A DNA stretch of 64,000 nucleotides from Collybiopsis luxurians FD-317 M1 (lineage: Eukaryota > Basidiomycota > Agaricomycetes > Agaricales > Omphalotaceae). The notes below the pieces were generated by a model. The model searched no databases. It was not told the origin of the DNA and was given only the letters and a program-made list of their open reading frames with translations. The translations under genes and the position numbers were made by a program. Of this stretch, positions 11,562 through 22,467 are shown one piece after another (positions within the stretch are counted from its first letter, which is position 1; each line of letters opens with the position of its first letter). The DNA is taken from positions 130,874 to 194,873 of the forward strand of contig KN834845.1 of assembly GCA_000827265.1 (NCBI GenBank), written 5' to 3'.

Positions 11562-13313
11562 ATGAGTCCCAGTATGATCAAGTTTCCATTGGATTCTGCC
11601 GAGAACTCTTTCAGCGACTTGACCCAACATATCGTCTCTTGCGTCAATGTGCTCAGTCAGAAACTCACTTTTCTTGATGATGGATTAATACTGGGCCGTC
11701 TACGACACGGAGACTTTATCATACCTCCTTCAAGGTCCTCAGAAGTCGATCCCTTTCTCGAGGATGCTCGGTTGCGCTGGGATGCATTCAAAGAAAATAT
11801 CGGCCTCATGGAAGAAGCTTTGTGCAAGCTCCAGAAAGCACGCGACAGTTTCGAACGTTCTTTGAACGTGGCTCTGTCCCTTTGTACTCCTATTCGTGCT
11901 CTCCCTGAAGATGTTCTGATGGAGATTTTTTCGATCTATATCAAGGATCAAGGAAGGGGCCGCGTGGGGCAGGATAGAAGAGCCTATTCTTTCAAGTTAT
12001 GGACTAAAAAGGTCGGGGAAGAGCGTGTTCCTTGCATTGTCAGTCCAACTCTTCACCTTTCCCACATCTGCTCCTTCTGGAGAAAAATACTTTCTCGGCG
12101 GCCTACTCTCTGATCGTCTTTATTTCTTGACCTTTGGGTACTCGAAGATGATGTAGGATCCTCTAGAACTCTGAGCATCCTCTCTGACTATCTCTTACGT
12201 TCAGCGAATATTTCGCTGGATTTGCATATTCGGCTGAGCACGCTTAGTGATTTTCCGAGTCAGGAAAGAGCGTTTAGTTTATTACTTGAACACGCAGCAC
12301 GTTGGCGGACTATTGACTTGTGCGTAAACAGCCATAAATCGATTTGTCGATTTCTTTCCAGATTGCAATCCGTCAACCAGCCACTCATCCTCTCGAACAT
12401 GAAGCACCTTGACCTCGACATCATGGAAGATACCAATGATACGGTGCCTCCCAATCCCCTCCCGATACTTGTTCAGAGTCCACACTTGGAGACTCTGAAC
12501 GCATACTGTCTCGACCTGTCATGGCCGGAATTTTGTCAATGTGACTGCTCTTCCTTGAAAAAGCTTGAAATTGGGATGCTTTCTGAAGCAACTGTAGGGC
12601 AGTTTATAGGTCGTATGCCTTTACTCGAGGAATGCGAATTTACTAGCACCTCTGGCTTTACTGCTGACGCGGAACCGGCCAGTGGTGCAGTTTATCCCTC
12701 CAGCCTCCGTCGTCTAATCATCTGGCTGGAACATAGCTGTCCTGCGGAAGCATGGAAAACCCTTTACACGCCTCATCTCACTTCCCTTTCACTTTACGTT
12801 GCGGATGCCGCTTCTGAAGGCACGCTGAAGGAAATATCTTCCTCGCTTCAACGGTCACGAGCGGTGCTCCGAGAATTGGAGATATCGTCTTGCTATGTCA
12901 ACGAAGCAATAGATTTTATTTATGATCACCCTTCTATAACCCATTTGACCATCGACAAGGAAGCCGAGGATTTGGAGGAAGATTATGAGGCATATCTTGA
13001 AGGCCTGGTCACTCATCTGACCATTGAACAAGAAACGGAATTCATCATCCTTGGGCCTCATCTACAGACTTTGACTATCAATATACACGGCACTTTTGAC
13101 CCAGTTTATTCTCAGGTCTTTGCTCAAGACATCGTCGAAATGGTCAAATCTCGTGCCGTAGGGGCATCTTTACCTCCCGGCGTGACTGCTCTGCAGACGT
13201 TTACCTTCAAAATTTACCCTGAATAACCTGAAGTGTTCGATTACATCCGAACTCAACTGGCCCATTTCGTAACTTCCGGTCTGCAATTGCACCTGACCGT
13301 TCGGGGAAGATGA
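11562..13313 (+). pseudogene. F-box/LRR-like gene with two in-frame stops
   Basis: Nearly full-length member of the local family in a single unbroken frame from the ATG at 11562 to the TGA at 13311-13313. The layout is an N-terminal coiled-coil-like stretch, an F-box-like segment (APIRALPEDVLMEIFSIYI in related form) with SHICSFWRKI, then leucine-rich segments. Two stops interrupt it. A TGA at 12111-12113 replaces the tryptophan of the conserved PTLWSS-type motif. A TAA at 13224-13226 comes about 30 codons before the normal end. There is no frameshift across 1.75 kb, so inactivation looks recent; a truncated F-box product from 11562-12113 could still be made. If expressed, family members would be expected to act as SCF ubiquitin-ligase adaptors. 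Confidence 0.75.
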
Positions 13314-14252
13314 ATGTGCTGTTAGTATGTATTTATACGATGTGTGGATAGTGAGGTATTTGGATATTGATCTGTATCGATGATCTTTTTCTTTGCCTTG
13401 CTATATGAATAGAGGTCCTAATGTTCATTTGGCCCCCCAACTTAAATTCGAAATACTTATATTGGCAGCAATAGAGCTAATTTCTGATAGCTGAATTCTT
13501 GCTGGGGAGATTCATGCAATCCGCGTAGTCAAAAACATTGCTAGTCAACCTGTGAACACCACCCGGTATTTTATCGGACTTAATTGTTTCAATTACGGTA
13601 GTCTAATCGTTGGTGAGTTCCAGCACCGCAGTGCCGGTCGGTCAGCTTACCCGATGTCTCCACCACTATGGTACTAAGCGAGACGGCGCAGCGCGCACCA
13701 GTACCCACCTCCGCTGAGGTCGAAAGTGGTACTCGGATTCCGGGTAAAGCCGTACCTTTCCGAGTTTCACTTTCTTCAGTAAGCTGACCTCATATTTGCA
13801 GTTTCTATCGTATAGCGTACTGGTGAGACAAAGGAATATTGTCTTTTCCTTCTGTCTCGCCAGGTGCGTTTTTTCGTAGCCTTTTTTCTGCTTATTATCT
13901 CAAGTTTCTTTCTGTATCGCCAGTCTCAAATTTTTGTACCCCACCCTGTCCCACCCTTTTATTTTCTTTAGTTTTATGTATACTTGTATCTTATTGTACT
14001 CGTACCGGGTTTTTTCGCGTTTCGATGCATATGAGCCCCAGCGCGGGCTGTTTTTTGGCTAAACGAAGGAGCGCCTTCGAACGAATAGCGATTAGAGGTG
14101 CCGATAAGGTAAGGTAAGGTTTATTACTGGCTTGGGACTGATACGAATCGCGCCGCATGACTGTCCGGCGCTTATAGATCGCGTTTTCAGACTGAGCCGC
14201 CATCTCATTGGCTGTGATATCTAGGTAACACTGTTTCCTTAGCTCTTATGCA
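13314..14252. other. Intergenic, GC-rich stretch and promoter region
   Basis: No supported gene. A GC-rich segment at about 13620-13770 differs in composition from its surroundings and has no usable frame. The part from 14100 should be the promoter of the intact F-box-like gene. Confidence 0.45.
14165..14188 (+). promoter_or_regulatory. Conserved upstream element of the F-box-like family
   Basis: CCGGCGCTTA followed by a TCGCGTTTTC-like stretch lies about 90-110 bases before the start codon. The same order of motifs occurs before the copies at 16559 (at 16424) and, weaker, before 18713 (near 18656). Being kept beside decayed coding regions, it reflects common descent; a regulatory role is an inference. 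Confidence 0.4.
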
Positions 14253-15995
14253 TTGCTAATGTCCATATCTAGTATGGTCAAGTATCCTTTAGACTCTCCC
14301 GAAAACTCTTTCAGTGAATTAGCTCAGCATATCGTTTCATGTGTTGATGTCCTTGCTCAGAAAATTGCTGTTCACGACTGTGGCCCGATTCTGGATCGAC
14401 TTCGGCAGGGGGTCTTCATTGAACCGCCTCAGCGAGTAACGGACACCGATCCCTCTCTCGAGGATGCCACGGCTCGCTTGGCTGAGTACGACCGCAGCAT
14501 TGTTCTGGTGGAGGAAGCTTTGTTAAAGCTCAAAGGCGCACGAAATAGCTTTGGACGTTTCAAAGATCTGCAAATGTCCCTTCGCGCTCCCGTCCGCCGC
14601 CTTCCTGAGGATGCTCTTGTCGGAATATTCTCACTTTACATTGAGGATTACGGGGCTCGATGGGGATCGAAGGAGTGTACCTACTTTTTGACGTTGTCGA
14701 GAGAACATCGTATATCCAGTCCGAATTTCACTCTCTCCCATATCTGCTCTTTTTGGCGGAGAATAGTCTTTTCAAGGCCTATTTTCTGGTCGTCCTTTGC
14801 TCTTGACCTTCGAGGATTCAAAGAAATAAGAGGAGAATCCCAGCTTTTACCCGTTCTCGCCGGATGTCTGTCACGATCAGCGGATGCGCCGCTGAACCTC
14901 CGTATCAAACTAGACTCCGATGATAACAACTTAATCTGCGAAGATGCTTTCAGCTTGTTTTTCGAACAAGCAGCCCGTTGGGAGCATCTAGACTTGGTTC
15001 TGTTTAATCGCAAAGCGGTATCTCAGTTTATCTCCTGGTTGCAGCCTGGAGGACAACCTCCAATCCTTTCAAGTCTAAAGCATCTTCACCTTGGTGGAGG
15101 TTTTGGTGACAACACTGAGAAGATATCTAGTCTTCTGTTGATGCTTATTCGAAATTCGCATTTGGAAACTCTCGGGACAGGCATTATAAAAGTGCCTTGG
15201 TCTGATTTATTCCAGTGCGATTTCTCCTCCTTGACAAAGCTTGAAACTGGCGAGCTTTCAGATGTATCTGTAGGCCGACTTCTTGGTCAGATGCACTCGC
15301 TTGAGGAGTGTAATTTGTCCGTAACCTTTGATTACACTGCCGATGTAGATTCTACAAGTACCACTTATTACTCTAACCTCGGCCGTCTTACAGTTTCATT
15401 GGATGGATGCCCGATAGACGCATGGCAATCTCTTCGTACACCCCGTCTGTCCTACCTCTCGCTTAAAGCGGAGGACGACGCAACTGAAGAGGAAATAGAG
15501 GCTGTATCTTCCATGCTTGTTCGATCAAAGGCCGTATTGCGAGAGCTAAAGCTTGGTAACATTTTCGTTCACGAAGCGATAGATGTCATCAACGCCCATC
15601 CCTCTGTTACCGACATCAGTCTCACCGGGCTTTTCGGAAAAGACAATCACCAGGCGTATCCAGGAGACTTTTTTTCTCGTCTTACCATTGTGCAAGATGA
15701 GAACGAGATGATCCTTGGACCCAACCTACAATCTCTCTCTGTAGAAGTACGACGAACTGCCAATGTTGACTCACTCGGAAACTCTTTGTCAGACTCTCTT
15801 CGTCCTTTTGCGCAGGAAATCATTGATATGGTCAAATCCAGAAGTGACGCAGACTCTTTGCCTTCTGGTGTGTCTGCTCTGCGGAACTTCTCTATTAAAA
15901 TGTTTCCGAAATATGAGGGAATATTTGACTTCATAACGGCATCTCTAGCTTCTTCCGTGGCCTGTGGGCTGAAGCTTCAATTATCCGTCTACTAA
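14253..15995 (+). CDS. F-box/LRR-like protein, the one intact copy
   Basis: A 580-residue open frame without introns; the start may instead be the ATG at 14274 (MVKYPLDSPENS), which is the position conserved in the other copies. Residues about 70-110 form a helical, coiled-coil-like stretch. An F-box-like segment follows (APVRRLPEDALVGIFSLYI, then SHICSFWRRI and PIFWSS), as is common in Agaricomycete F-box proteins. The remainder is irregular leucine-rich sequence ending in a motif rich in KSRSDADSLPSG. The expected role is substrate-recognition subunit of an SCF-type ubiquitin ligase; the target is unknown. It is flanked on both sides by same-strand damaged paralogues, so it belongs to a tandem array under birth-and-death evolution. 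Confidence 0.82.
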   Translation: MLMSISSMVKYPLDSPENSFSELAQHIVSCVDVLAQKIAVHDCGPILDRLRQGVFIEPPQRVTDTDPSLEDATARLAEYDRSIVLVEEALLKLKGARNSFGRFKDLQMSLRAPVRRLPEDALVGIFSLYIEDYGARWGSKECTYFLTLSREHRISSPNFTLSHICSFWRRIVFSRPIFWSSFALDLRGFKEIRGESQLLPVLAGCLSRSADAPLNLRIKLDSDDNNLICEDAFSLFFEQAARWEHLDLVLFNRKAVSQFISWLQPGGQPPILSSLKHLHLGGGFGDNTEKISSLLLMLIRNSHLETLGTGIIKVPWSDLFQCDFSSLTKLETGELSDVSVGRLLGQMHSLEECNLSVTFDYTADVDSTSTTYYSNLGRLTVSLDGCPIDAWQSLRTPRLSYLSLKAEDDATEEEIEAVSSMLVRSKAVLRELKLGNIFVHEAIDVINAHPSVTDISLTGLFGKDNHQAYPGDFFSRLTIVQDENEMILGPNLQSLSVEVRRTANVDSLGNSLSDSLRPFAQEIIDMVKSRSDADSLPSGVSALRNFSIKMFPKYEGIFDFITASLASSVACGLKLQLSVY

Positions 15996-16558
15996 CAGGT
16001 CAATGAAAATAAAGTTTATGTGGGTAATTTTTGAAACCTTGGGCCACAACTTTTACCTAGTCCTTCGATAGACTTGCTGCTGGAATTTGTCTGTCACGAT
16101 CATCTCGATAGTTGCCCGGTTTTGAAACACTAAAACATTATTATACCTTCACGTTGTACCGGGATTGTGTTTTGATTTATGCATAGAGGGTGAAGTGCAG
16201 AACCTCAAATCTATGAACAGCTCATTAAGTCCTTTGAACATCGGTGGGCGATCATTGATGGGTGATTTGTCGGCTTACGAATCACTTTGGAGCTAATGAG
16301 TTATCTTTCAGAGCTGCACTAGCTTGTTAGATAATTACAGCAAAAAACAGAGAGGATGTATATCAATACCGGGCTCTATAGACTTAGAATTGGATAAAGT
16401 TGCAATTCGCTGGGAATTTTTGCCCGGCGCTTAACGGTCGCATTTTCCTTGAATTGAACTTGAATTGAACCATCCCACTTCTGGAACCCTCTTGCTACTT
16501 CTGAGTAACGTCGCACCTCTACTCGATATGTATTGCATTCCTGATGTTCCTTTCTAGT
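15996..16558. other. Intergenic with conserved upstream element at 16424-16447
   Basis: No gene seen. CCGGCGCTTA at 16424-16433 followed by GGTCGCATTTTCC matches the element before the intact paralogue. It lies about 135 bases before the ATG at 16559. Confidence 0.45.
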
Positions 16559-18239
16559 ATGGTCAAGTCTTCTTTGGACTCCCCCGAAAACTCATTCAGC
16601 GAGTTGGTCTTGCATCGATGTCCTCACTCAGAATATCGGCGTTCATGACGAAGGTCCGATCTTGGACCGACTTCGGCGGGGAGAGTTTGTCGAACCTCCT
16701 TCGCGATATTTCGAAGATGCTACGATTCGTTTAGCGGAATACGACCAAAGCATTGCTCAGATGGAAGAGGCCCTGCGGAGGCTTAGGAGTACGCGTGATA
16801 GCTTTGAACGTGTCAGAGGTCTACGAATGTCCCTTTGCGCTCCTATTCGTCGCCTTCCTGAGGACGTTTTGATCGGGATTTTTTCAATGCATGTCAAGGA
16901 TCAAGGGTGGTTGCTATCGTAGCGCCGCGCCTTTTCTTTTTTATTGGACACGAAATCGACAGCTTCAGGCCAAGAAGAAGTCCCGCAAATTATCAGTCCG
17001 ACTCTAGACCTTTCATCTATTTGTTCGTTCTGGCGAAGGGTACTTCTTTCGAGGCCTATTCTTTGGTCGTCCTTGTACCTCAGATTTCGCCTGGTCTTCA
17101 ATGAACAACATGATGAACGATGGTACAGAGTTCTTCCTATTGTGTCCGACTATCTCTCACGTTCTGCAAATACTCCGTTAATTGTTAGCATTCGTTTGCA
17201 TTATGCTGAACATTCTCCAGGCCAACAAGAGGCATTCAGTTTGTTATGTGAACAAGCTGTACGTTGGGAATCTCTGTGCTTGAGTATTACCAACGAACAT
17301 TCGGTGGCCCCATTCCTCTCCAGATTACAATCGGTCGATAAGCCGTACTCTCCGTCCAATCTCAAACACCTTACCATCGAGATAGACAAATCAACGGAGA
17401 CCCTTAGTATCATGCCTACACTTGTGTCAGGTCGGCTTCTACAAGCACTCGATGGTCATAACGTGCAAATATCATGGTTGGACTTCTGCCAGTGTGACTT
17501 CTCGTCTCTGAAAAAAATTCAGTTTATCGAGTTCTTAGGTGCATCTGTAGGGCAATTTTTGAATCGGATGCCCTCACTCGAGGCGTGGGACTTGATCTCG
17601 GCTTCCGGTTTGGAGCCTGGACGCACGTTTTGCTCCTTTCGCCTTCGACAACTATCGACACCTTTACATGACTGCCACGCAGAAGTATGGCGGTCACTTC
17701 GTACACCTTATCTGGCTCGTCTCAAGCTCGTAGCCGGAGATGGGACGGAGCTAGTTTTAGAGGAGTTATGTTCCATGCTTCTTAGATCGAAATCCGTCTT
17801 ACAAGAACTGTTGCTCATCCACATCTCAGCTCACAATGCCATATACTTCATCAGCGCACATCCTTCCGTAATGGATTTGACCGTCACGAGTAGTTATGAG
17901 GAAGTCAGTTACGAGCAGTTTCCTGGGGACCTTTTGCCTTGTCTTACCATATCGAAAGATAAGAATAAGCCGATCTTCATGCCAAATCTACAGTCTTTGA
18001 ACATCGTCATCCATATGCTTTCGCCATATGGAGATCGTTGGCTGCTTGGTCGCCTTGCACGGGATGTGGTCAAGATGGTTCAATCCAGAGCTAATGCAGA
18101 CTCTTTACCTCCCGGCATGCCTGTTCTGCGAGAATTTTCTCTTCGTTTGGGTCTGAATGACGAAGTAATTTTTGACCACATACGTACATCTCTAGCACCT
18201 CTTGTAACTTCTCGGCTACAACTCTGGCTCAATGACTAA
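16559..18239 (+). pseudogene. F-box/LRR-like gene, frameshift plus nonsense
   Basis: The ATG at 16559 begins like the intact paralogue (MVKSSLDSPENSFSEL). Near 16606 about 14 bases are missing relative to the 14253 copy, which shifts the frame. From 16662 the correct frame continues through the helical and F-box-like part (CAPIRRLPEDVLIGIFSMHV) to a TAG at 16920-16922. It then runs on in the same frame from 16944 to 18239 with all leucine-rich segments and a normal C-terminus. The downstream relative at 18713 has AAG where this TAG stands. The two lesions separate the F-box from the LRR part. The 3' flank is similar to that of the 18713 copy, so the two arose by tandem duplication. Confidence 0.78.
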
Positions 18240-18712
18240 TAGGGTCTGGTAATTTGCGAAACCCATCGTGCCCTTCTAAAGAGTTTTTTATGCTTGTCGT
18301 CAGCTGAAATTTAATATGTTGTTTTCTCTGTTCAAGCCTTCGCTATTGTCAAAGCCACATTCAAGCGAATGTTCCTCTTCGAAGTTTTGCATCAAAGTAA
18401 CCTGGCAACCAAATCCTCGGCGGGTGAACAGGAAACTTCGTTAATTCAAATCCGAAAGATAGCGTATATACCATGGTTGAAAGATTAATATTAATTAAGT
18501 CCTCATGGTCGCTTCTGAAATGTGACGAGCTCGAGATAACGCAATCTATCGCAAGTCACTGGACTATCACCTCAAACTCCGCGCAGACATTCGACCACCT
18601 TTGGAAACTGTCCTAATCTACTAAAGTTAACTATAATATCCGTGGAAGACACCGCCTGGCACTTTAACTGATCGCGTCTTTTGAACCGAACCGGTCCCTT
18701 TGCTACTCCTAG

Positions 18713-19580
18713 ATGTTCTCGATTCATGTCAAGAACGAAGGGTGGCTTTCATCAAAGGGCGGCTCCTTTTCTTCTTTCTTGCGCATAGAAAAGGCAGCTT
18801 CAGGCGAAAAAGTACTCCTAATCATTAGTTCGACTCTTTACCCTCACGTATCTGCTCATTCTGGCGAAGGGTACTTCTTTCGAGACCTGCTCCTTGGTCG
18901 TCTTGCTCAAGGTCGACAATCAAAATGATGAACGATGGTTCGAAATCCTTCTCATCGTGTCTGACTATCTTTCACATTCCGCAAATGCTCCGTTAACCCT
19001 GAGCATTCGCTTGTATCATCCTGATGCTTCTCCAGTTCAGCAGCACTTCATCTCATTCACTTGAGGCTCGTAGCCAGGGATGGGACGGAGCTTGCTTTAG
19101 AGGAGCTATGTTTCATGCTTCTTCGATCGAAATCTGTCTAACAAGAGCTATTGCTTATCTACATCTCAGCTCACAAGGCCATCAACTTCATCACCGCGCA
19201 TCCCTCTGATATAAATTTGACTATGTATCACGAGTAATCATGAGGATGTCAATTACAAACAGTCTGCCGGGTACCTTTTGGCTCGTCTTACCATATCGAA
19301 AGACAAAAACAAGCTGATCCTCATTTCAAATCTACAGTCTTTCCGAATCGAAATCTATAATCCTTTGCATGGAGTGAGTATTTGGCCTTGCAACCGTTTT
19401 GCAGAGGATGTGGCCAGGATAGTTCGATCCAGAGCTGATGCAGACTCTTTACCTCCTGGCGCGTCTGTTCTGCGGAAATTTTCTCTTCGCTTGAGTTTGA
19501 TGGAAAAAGGCATTTTTGACCACATAGGTTCATCTCTCGCACCTCTTGTAGCCTCTGGGCTACTACTCCAGCTCCTGTAG
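18713..19580 (+). pseudogene. Truncated F-box/LRR-like tandem copy
   Basis: Most similar to the copy at 16559-18239. It begins inside the F-box (IFSIHVKNEGW), continues through the CSFW region with frame changes, then jumps by a deletion of several hundred bases near 19050 to the segment equivalent to VAGDGTELVLEELCSMLL. It ends with a clean C-terminal frame at 19278-19580 (ISKDKNKLIL ... SRADADSLPPGASVLRKF). Downstream non-coding sequence (about 19565-19752) also resembles that of its parent (18240-18404), which shows that the duplicated unit included the 3' flank. Confidence 0.72.
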
Positions 19581-19900
19581 GGTCTGGTAATTGGCGAGAA
19601 CCGTTGTACCGTCCTAAATTTAGCACCTGCTTAAAATTTGATAGTATTTCTTTTTTTTTTGCTGGAAAACCTGAAAGTTCAGGCCTTCGCTGCTTTCAGA
19701 GCCACGACCAAGCAAATGTTCCTCTTTAAAGTCTTGTACCGAAGCGAAACCGAGTCCGCTTGACCAAAATAGGTAAGCGTTCCCGTGACCCCGACCCGAC
19801 AAAATAAGCGCCATGTTGAACTTGCCACGCGATGAGTGTTGAGTAATTTCTTACCGTCTCACATTTACTTCAGTTTTTTTGCTCTGCTCTTCCATCAGCT

Positions 19901-21576
19901 ATGTCTGCTGAAGCTCCAGTTGCTGCTACCGAGGTCGCTTCTGCCAACGATGCTACTATGGCTCCTCCCCCTGTCGAGGAATCTGCCGTGACTGCTCCTG
20001 AAGGCGAAGCAGCGGCCGGGGACGACGATAAGCCTGCTGAAGACGCCGACGAAGCCAAGGATAAAAAGTCTGGAGCTGGGAAGGAGAAAGAGGCTAAAGC
20101 GCCCTCAAGAAGGTCGACTAGAATTTCCTCCAAGCCTCAACCAGCTACCGAGGCCAAGGAAACTGCCAAACCCAAACGGGCTGCTTCAACCAGAAAAAGG
20201 GCCAATGAAGACGGCGAGGAAGGTGCAAAAACAACCAAAAAGGTTAGAAAATCCTTTCAATTTTATTCGAAGTTTTTTGGTATATTGTTCCGTCCTGCCG
20301 ATGAAGTTATGGTTCAAGATTAACCGGGACGAGTTATGCTCAACATCCCCCCTTTTTGCACCGAAACGAAACTATCAACATGCTAACGCCATCCATCCGT
20401 AGGCTAAGTCAGATTCTGCCTCTGAAGCAGGCCCGGCCCTCGGTTCTTTCCTTCCCGACATCACTCTCAAGTCTGAGAAGGACGTCGACGTCCAAGTCTC
20501 TTTGCTTGCGAAGGAAAAGGGCGTCGTTTTGTTCCTGGTGCCCAAGGCTGACACTCGTGAGTTTCTTCGAACGTGTTTTCCATTTTATCTGTAATACCCC
20601 AACTATGATTGCCTGTTGCTTCTTCTGCTGTTGACATATCCGTTGAAACCCCATTCTGTCGCTTACCTCTGACCTTTCTATTCATTCGTCTCTGACTGGG
20701 CCGGAAGTGTACATCATTTGGGGTTCCAGCCTTGCCGCAGACAAAATGCCCGCCACATCTGCCTTTACGCTTTTCAAGCTATTTATTTAATTATCCTCGA
20801 GTGCTAACTTCTGACATGTCTATGAATAGCTGGTTGCACCACTCAAGCCTGCGGTTTCCGCGACATATACTCTGATTTCACATCTGCTGAATACGACGTC
20901 TATTGCGTTAGCGCTGATCCTCCAGCGGCTCAAAGTAAATGGCAGGATAAGGTTCGTTTATTCTTTTCAATCATTTTGCCCGTCGGTCGGGGTTACTCGT
21001 ACGGTCCCACCCGGCCTTATATGAGCGCGAATACTGACCTGGATCGGCTTCTAGAAATCCCTCCCATACGGTCTTTTATCTGACCCCGACCGCAAACTCA
21101 TCTCGGCCCTAGGAGCTAACGACAAGGGCAAGACAAAGCGCAGCCACTTTGTCTTTGCAAAGGCAGAAGAGGGCGCGGAGGGTAAAGGAAAATTGATTGA
21201 GAAAAAATTGGGTGTCAAGCCGGCGGACAGGTGGGTTTTCATCACTTTTTCGCTTTATTACAGTAATCATTAACCTTTTGCTCTTCCCCTTTCCTCATTC
21301 TTCTACCGTTTCGTCTCTGACTATGGCACGTCTTTACTCACCGTGCTCTGCTGCCTCATTTTCAGCCCGAAACAAGTTCTGGACTTCATCAAGGAATACG
21401 TTCCTGGCGCTGCCGCCACTAACGGTGAAGCTTCAACATCCGCCGACAGCGCTGTTCCTGATACAAACGGGACCGCAGCGGGAACCGAAGAAGAAAAAGC
21501 CACTGACGCTCCTGCTCCAGCAGCCAATGGCACCGAGGACGTGACAATGGAGAGCGTTCCCGCTGAAGCCGCTTAA
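19901..21576 (+). CDS. DOT5: Nuclear thiol peroxidase, Dot5/PrxQ-type peroxiredoxin
   Basis: Reduces hydroperoxides with thioredoxin as electron donor; the yeast relative acts in the nucleus. Five exons join in frame: 19901-20242, 20403-20556, 20830-20951, 21055-21230 and 21366-21576, giving about 334 residues. The peroxidatic and resolving cysteines are in PGCTTQACGFRD, the Cys-x4-Cys arrangement of the PrxQ/BCP class. Further family motifs are VSADPPAAQSKWQDK, LPYGLLSDPDRKLISALG and KRSHFVFA. The 114-residue first exon is Ala/Glu/Lys-rich with basic clusters (PSRRSTRISS, KPKRAASTRKRA) that could be nuclear localisation signals. The C-terminal tail after residue 270 is Ala/Glu-rich and disordered. 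Both tails exceed the compact bacterial enzyme. No lesion was seen. Confidence 0.9.
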
Positions 21577-22467
21577 CGGCCTCCGGGGATGCGCTCATGG
21601 TTCAGCTCAAGTTCACTATTGCAAGTTCAACCATGCATCGAAAAAGACGGGTAAGGGAGACGATCCCAAGAACAAACAAAATGTACATAATATGGACAGA
21701 CGTCTTTTCGTTTCGGAAGGGCAAAATTTCATCTATCTCTTTCGTCTTGTTTCGTCTTTGTTTGTTTTTATTCCCGTCGTCGCTGTCGTATCTCTTATCG
21801 ATATCTATCCTCCGTCCCCTCACCTCGCTATCTTCCGGTTCTGGGCTACCCCCCATGTATCCATCGGCTCTTTCTCGTTCTGATTTCTCCATCTCGATTC
21901 TCTATCTGACTCTGTTATCCATGTATGTATATTACTATCCACTGACTGCAACTGCGACAAGCACAGATGAAAAAAAAGTACAGTTGTAAACAGAATTGTT
22001 TATGTTACCGCGACATGGCATGTACTTTTTTTCGTTTGTTGTATTCCTTTCCCGTGTCCTTCTCTCCTTCCCAACTCCTCTCCTTCCCAACTCCTTAACC
22101 TACCGAACAGTCGTCGTTGTTTCCTCGTACTCTTTGTCTTTCGCTCTGTTGCTGTCGTTTTTCTCTGTGTTTGTCTCGTCTCCGCCTCTATATATGTTTC
22201 TGTCCACAATTCGTTGTAAGTTGAGAAGTACAATTGCGAAACGCAAGAAACACAAAGTGGTCACATCTCGTAAGCCACAGAGAGAAGTAGGTTCTACAAT
22301 TTGAGAGCTAAGCCAAACGAAGCGGGAGGTCCTCATGACCGGCGGGCGTCTATATATATTTTTGGTAACTTGCTGCCAATGCTGGCGCCTGTCTCTCGGT
22401 CAGCTTTTGCTGAGAACGAAGCGAGGTAATACAAGATTTTTACTCGCTCATTCTCCAAAAGGAGACT
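21577..22467. other. Intergenic, pyrimidine-rich 3' flank of the peroxiredoxin gene
   Basis: No gene supported. The stretch is rich in TTTCGTC and TCTC runs on the plus strand, and the open frames there are compositional artefacts. The last 100 bases lead into the next F-box-like copy. Confidence 0.5.

Noticed and set aside
21600..22304. Several overlapping open frames on both strands
   Set aside because: Pyrimidine-rich 3' flank; translations are low complexity and unrelated to known proteins.
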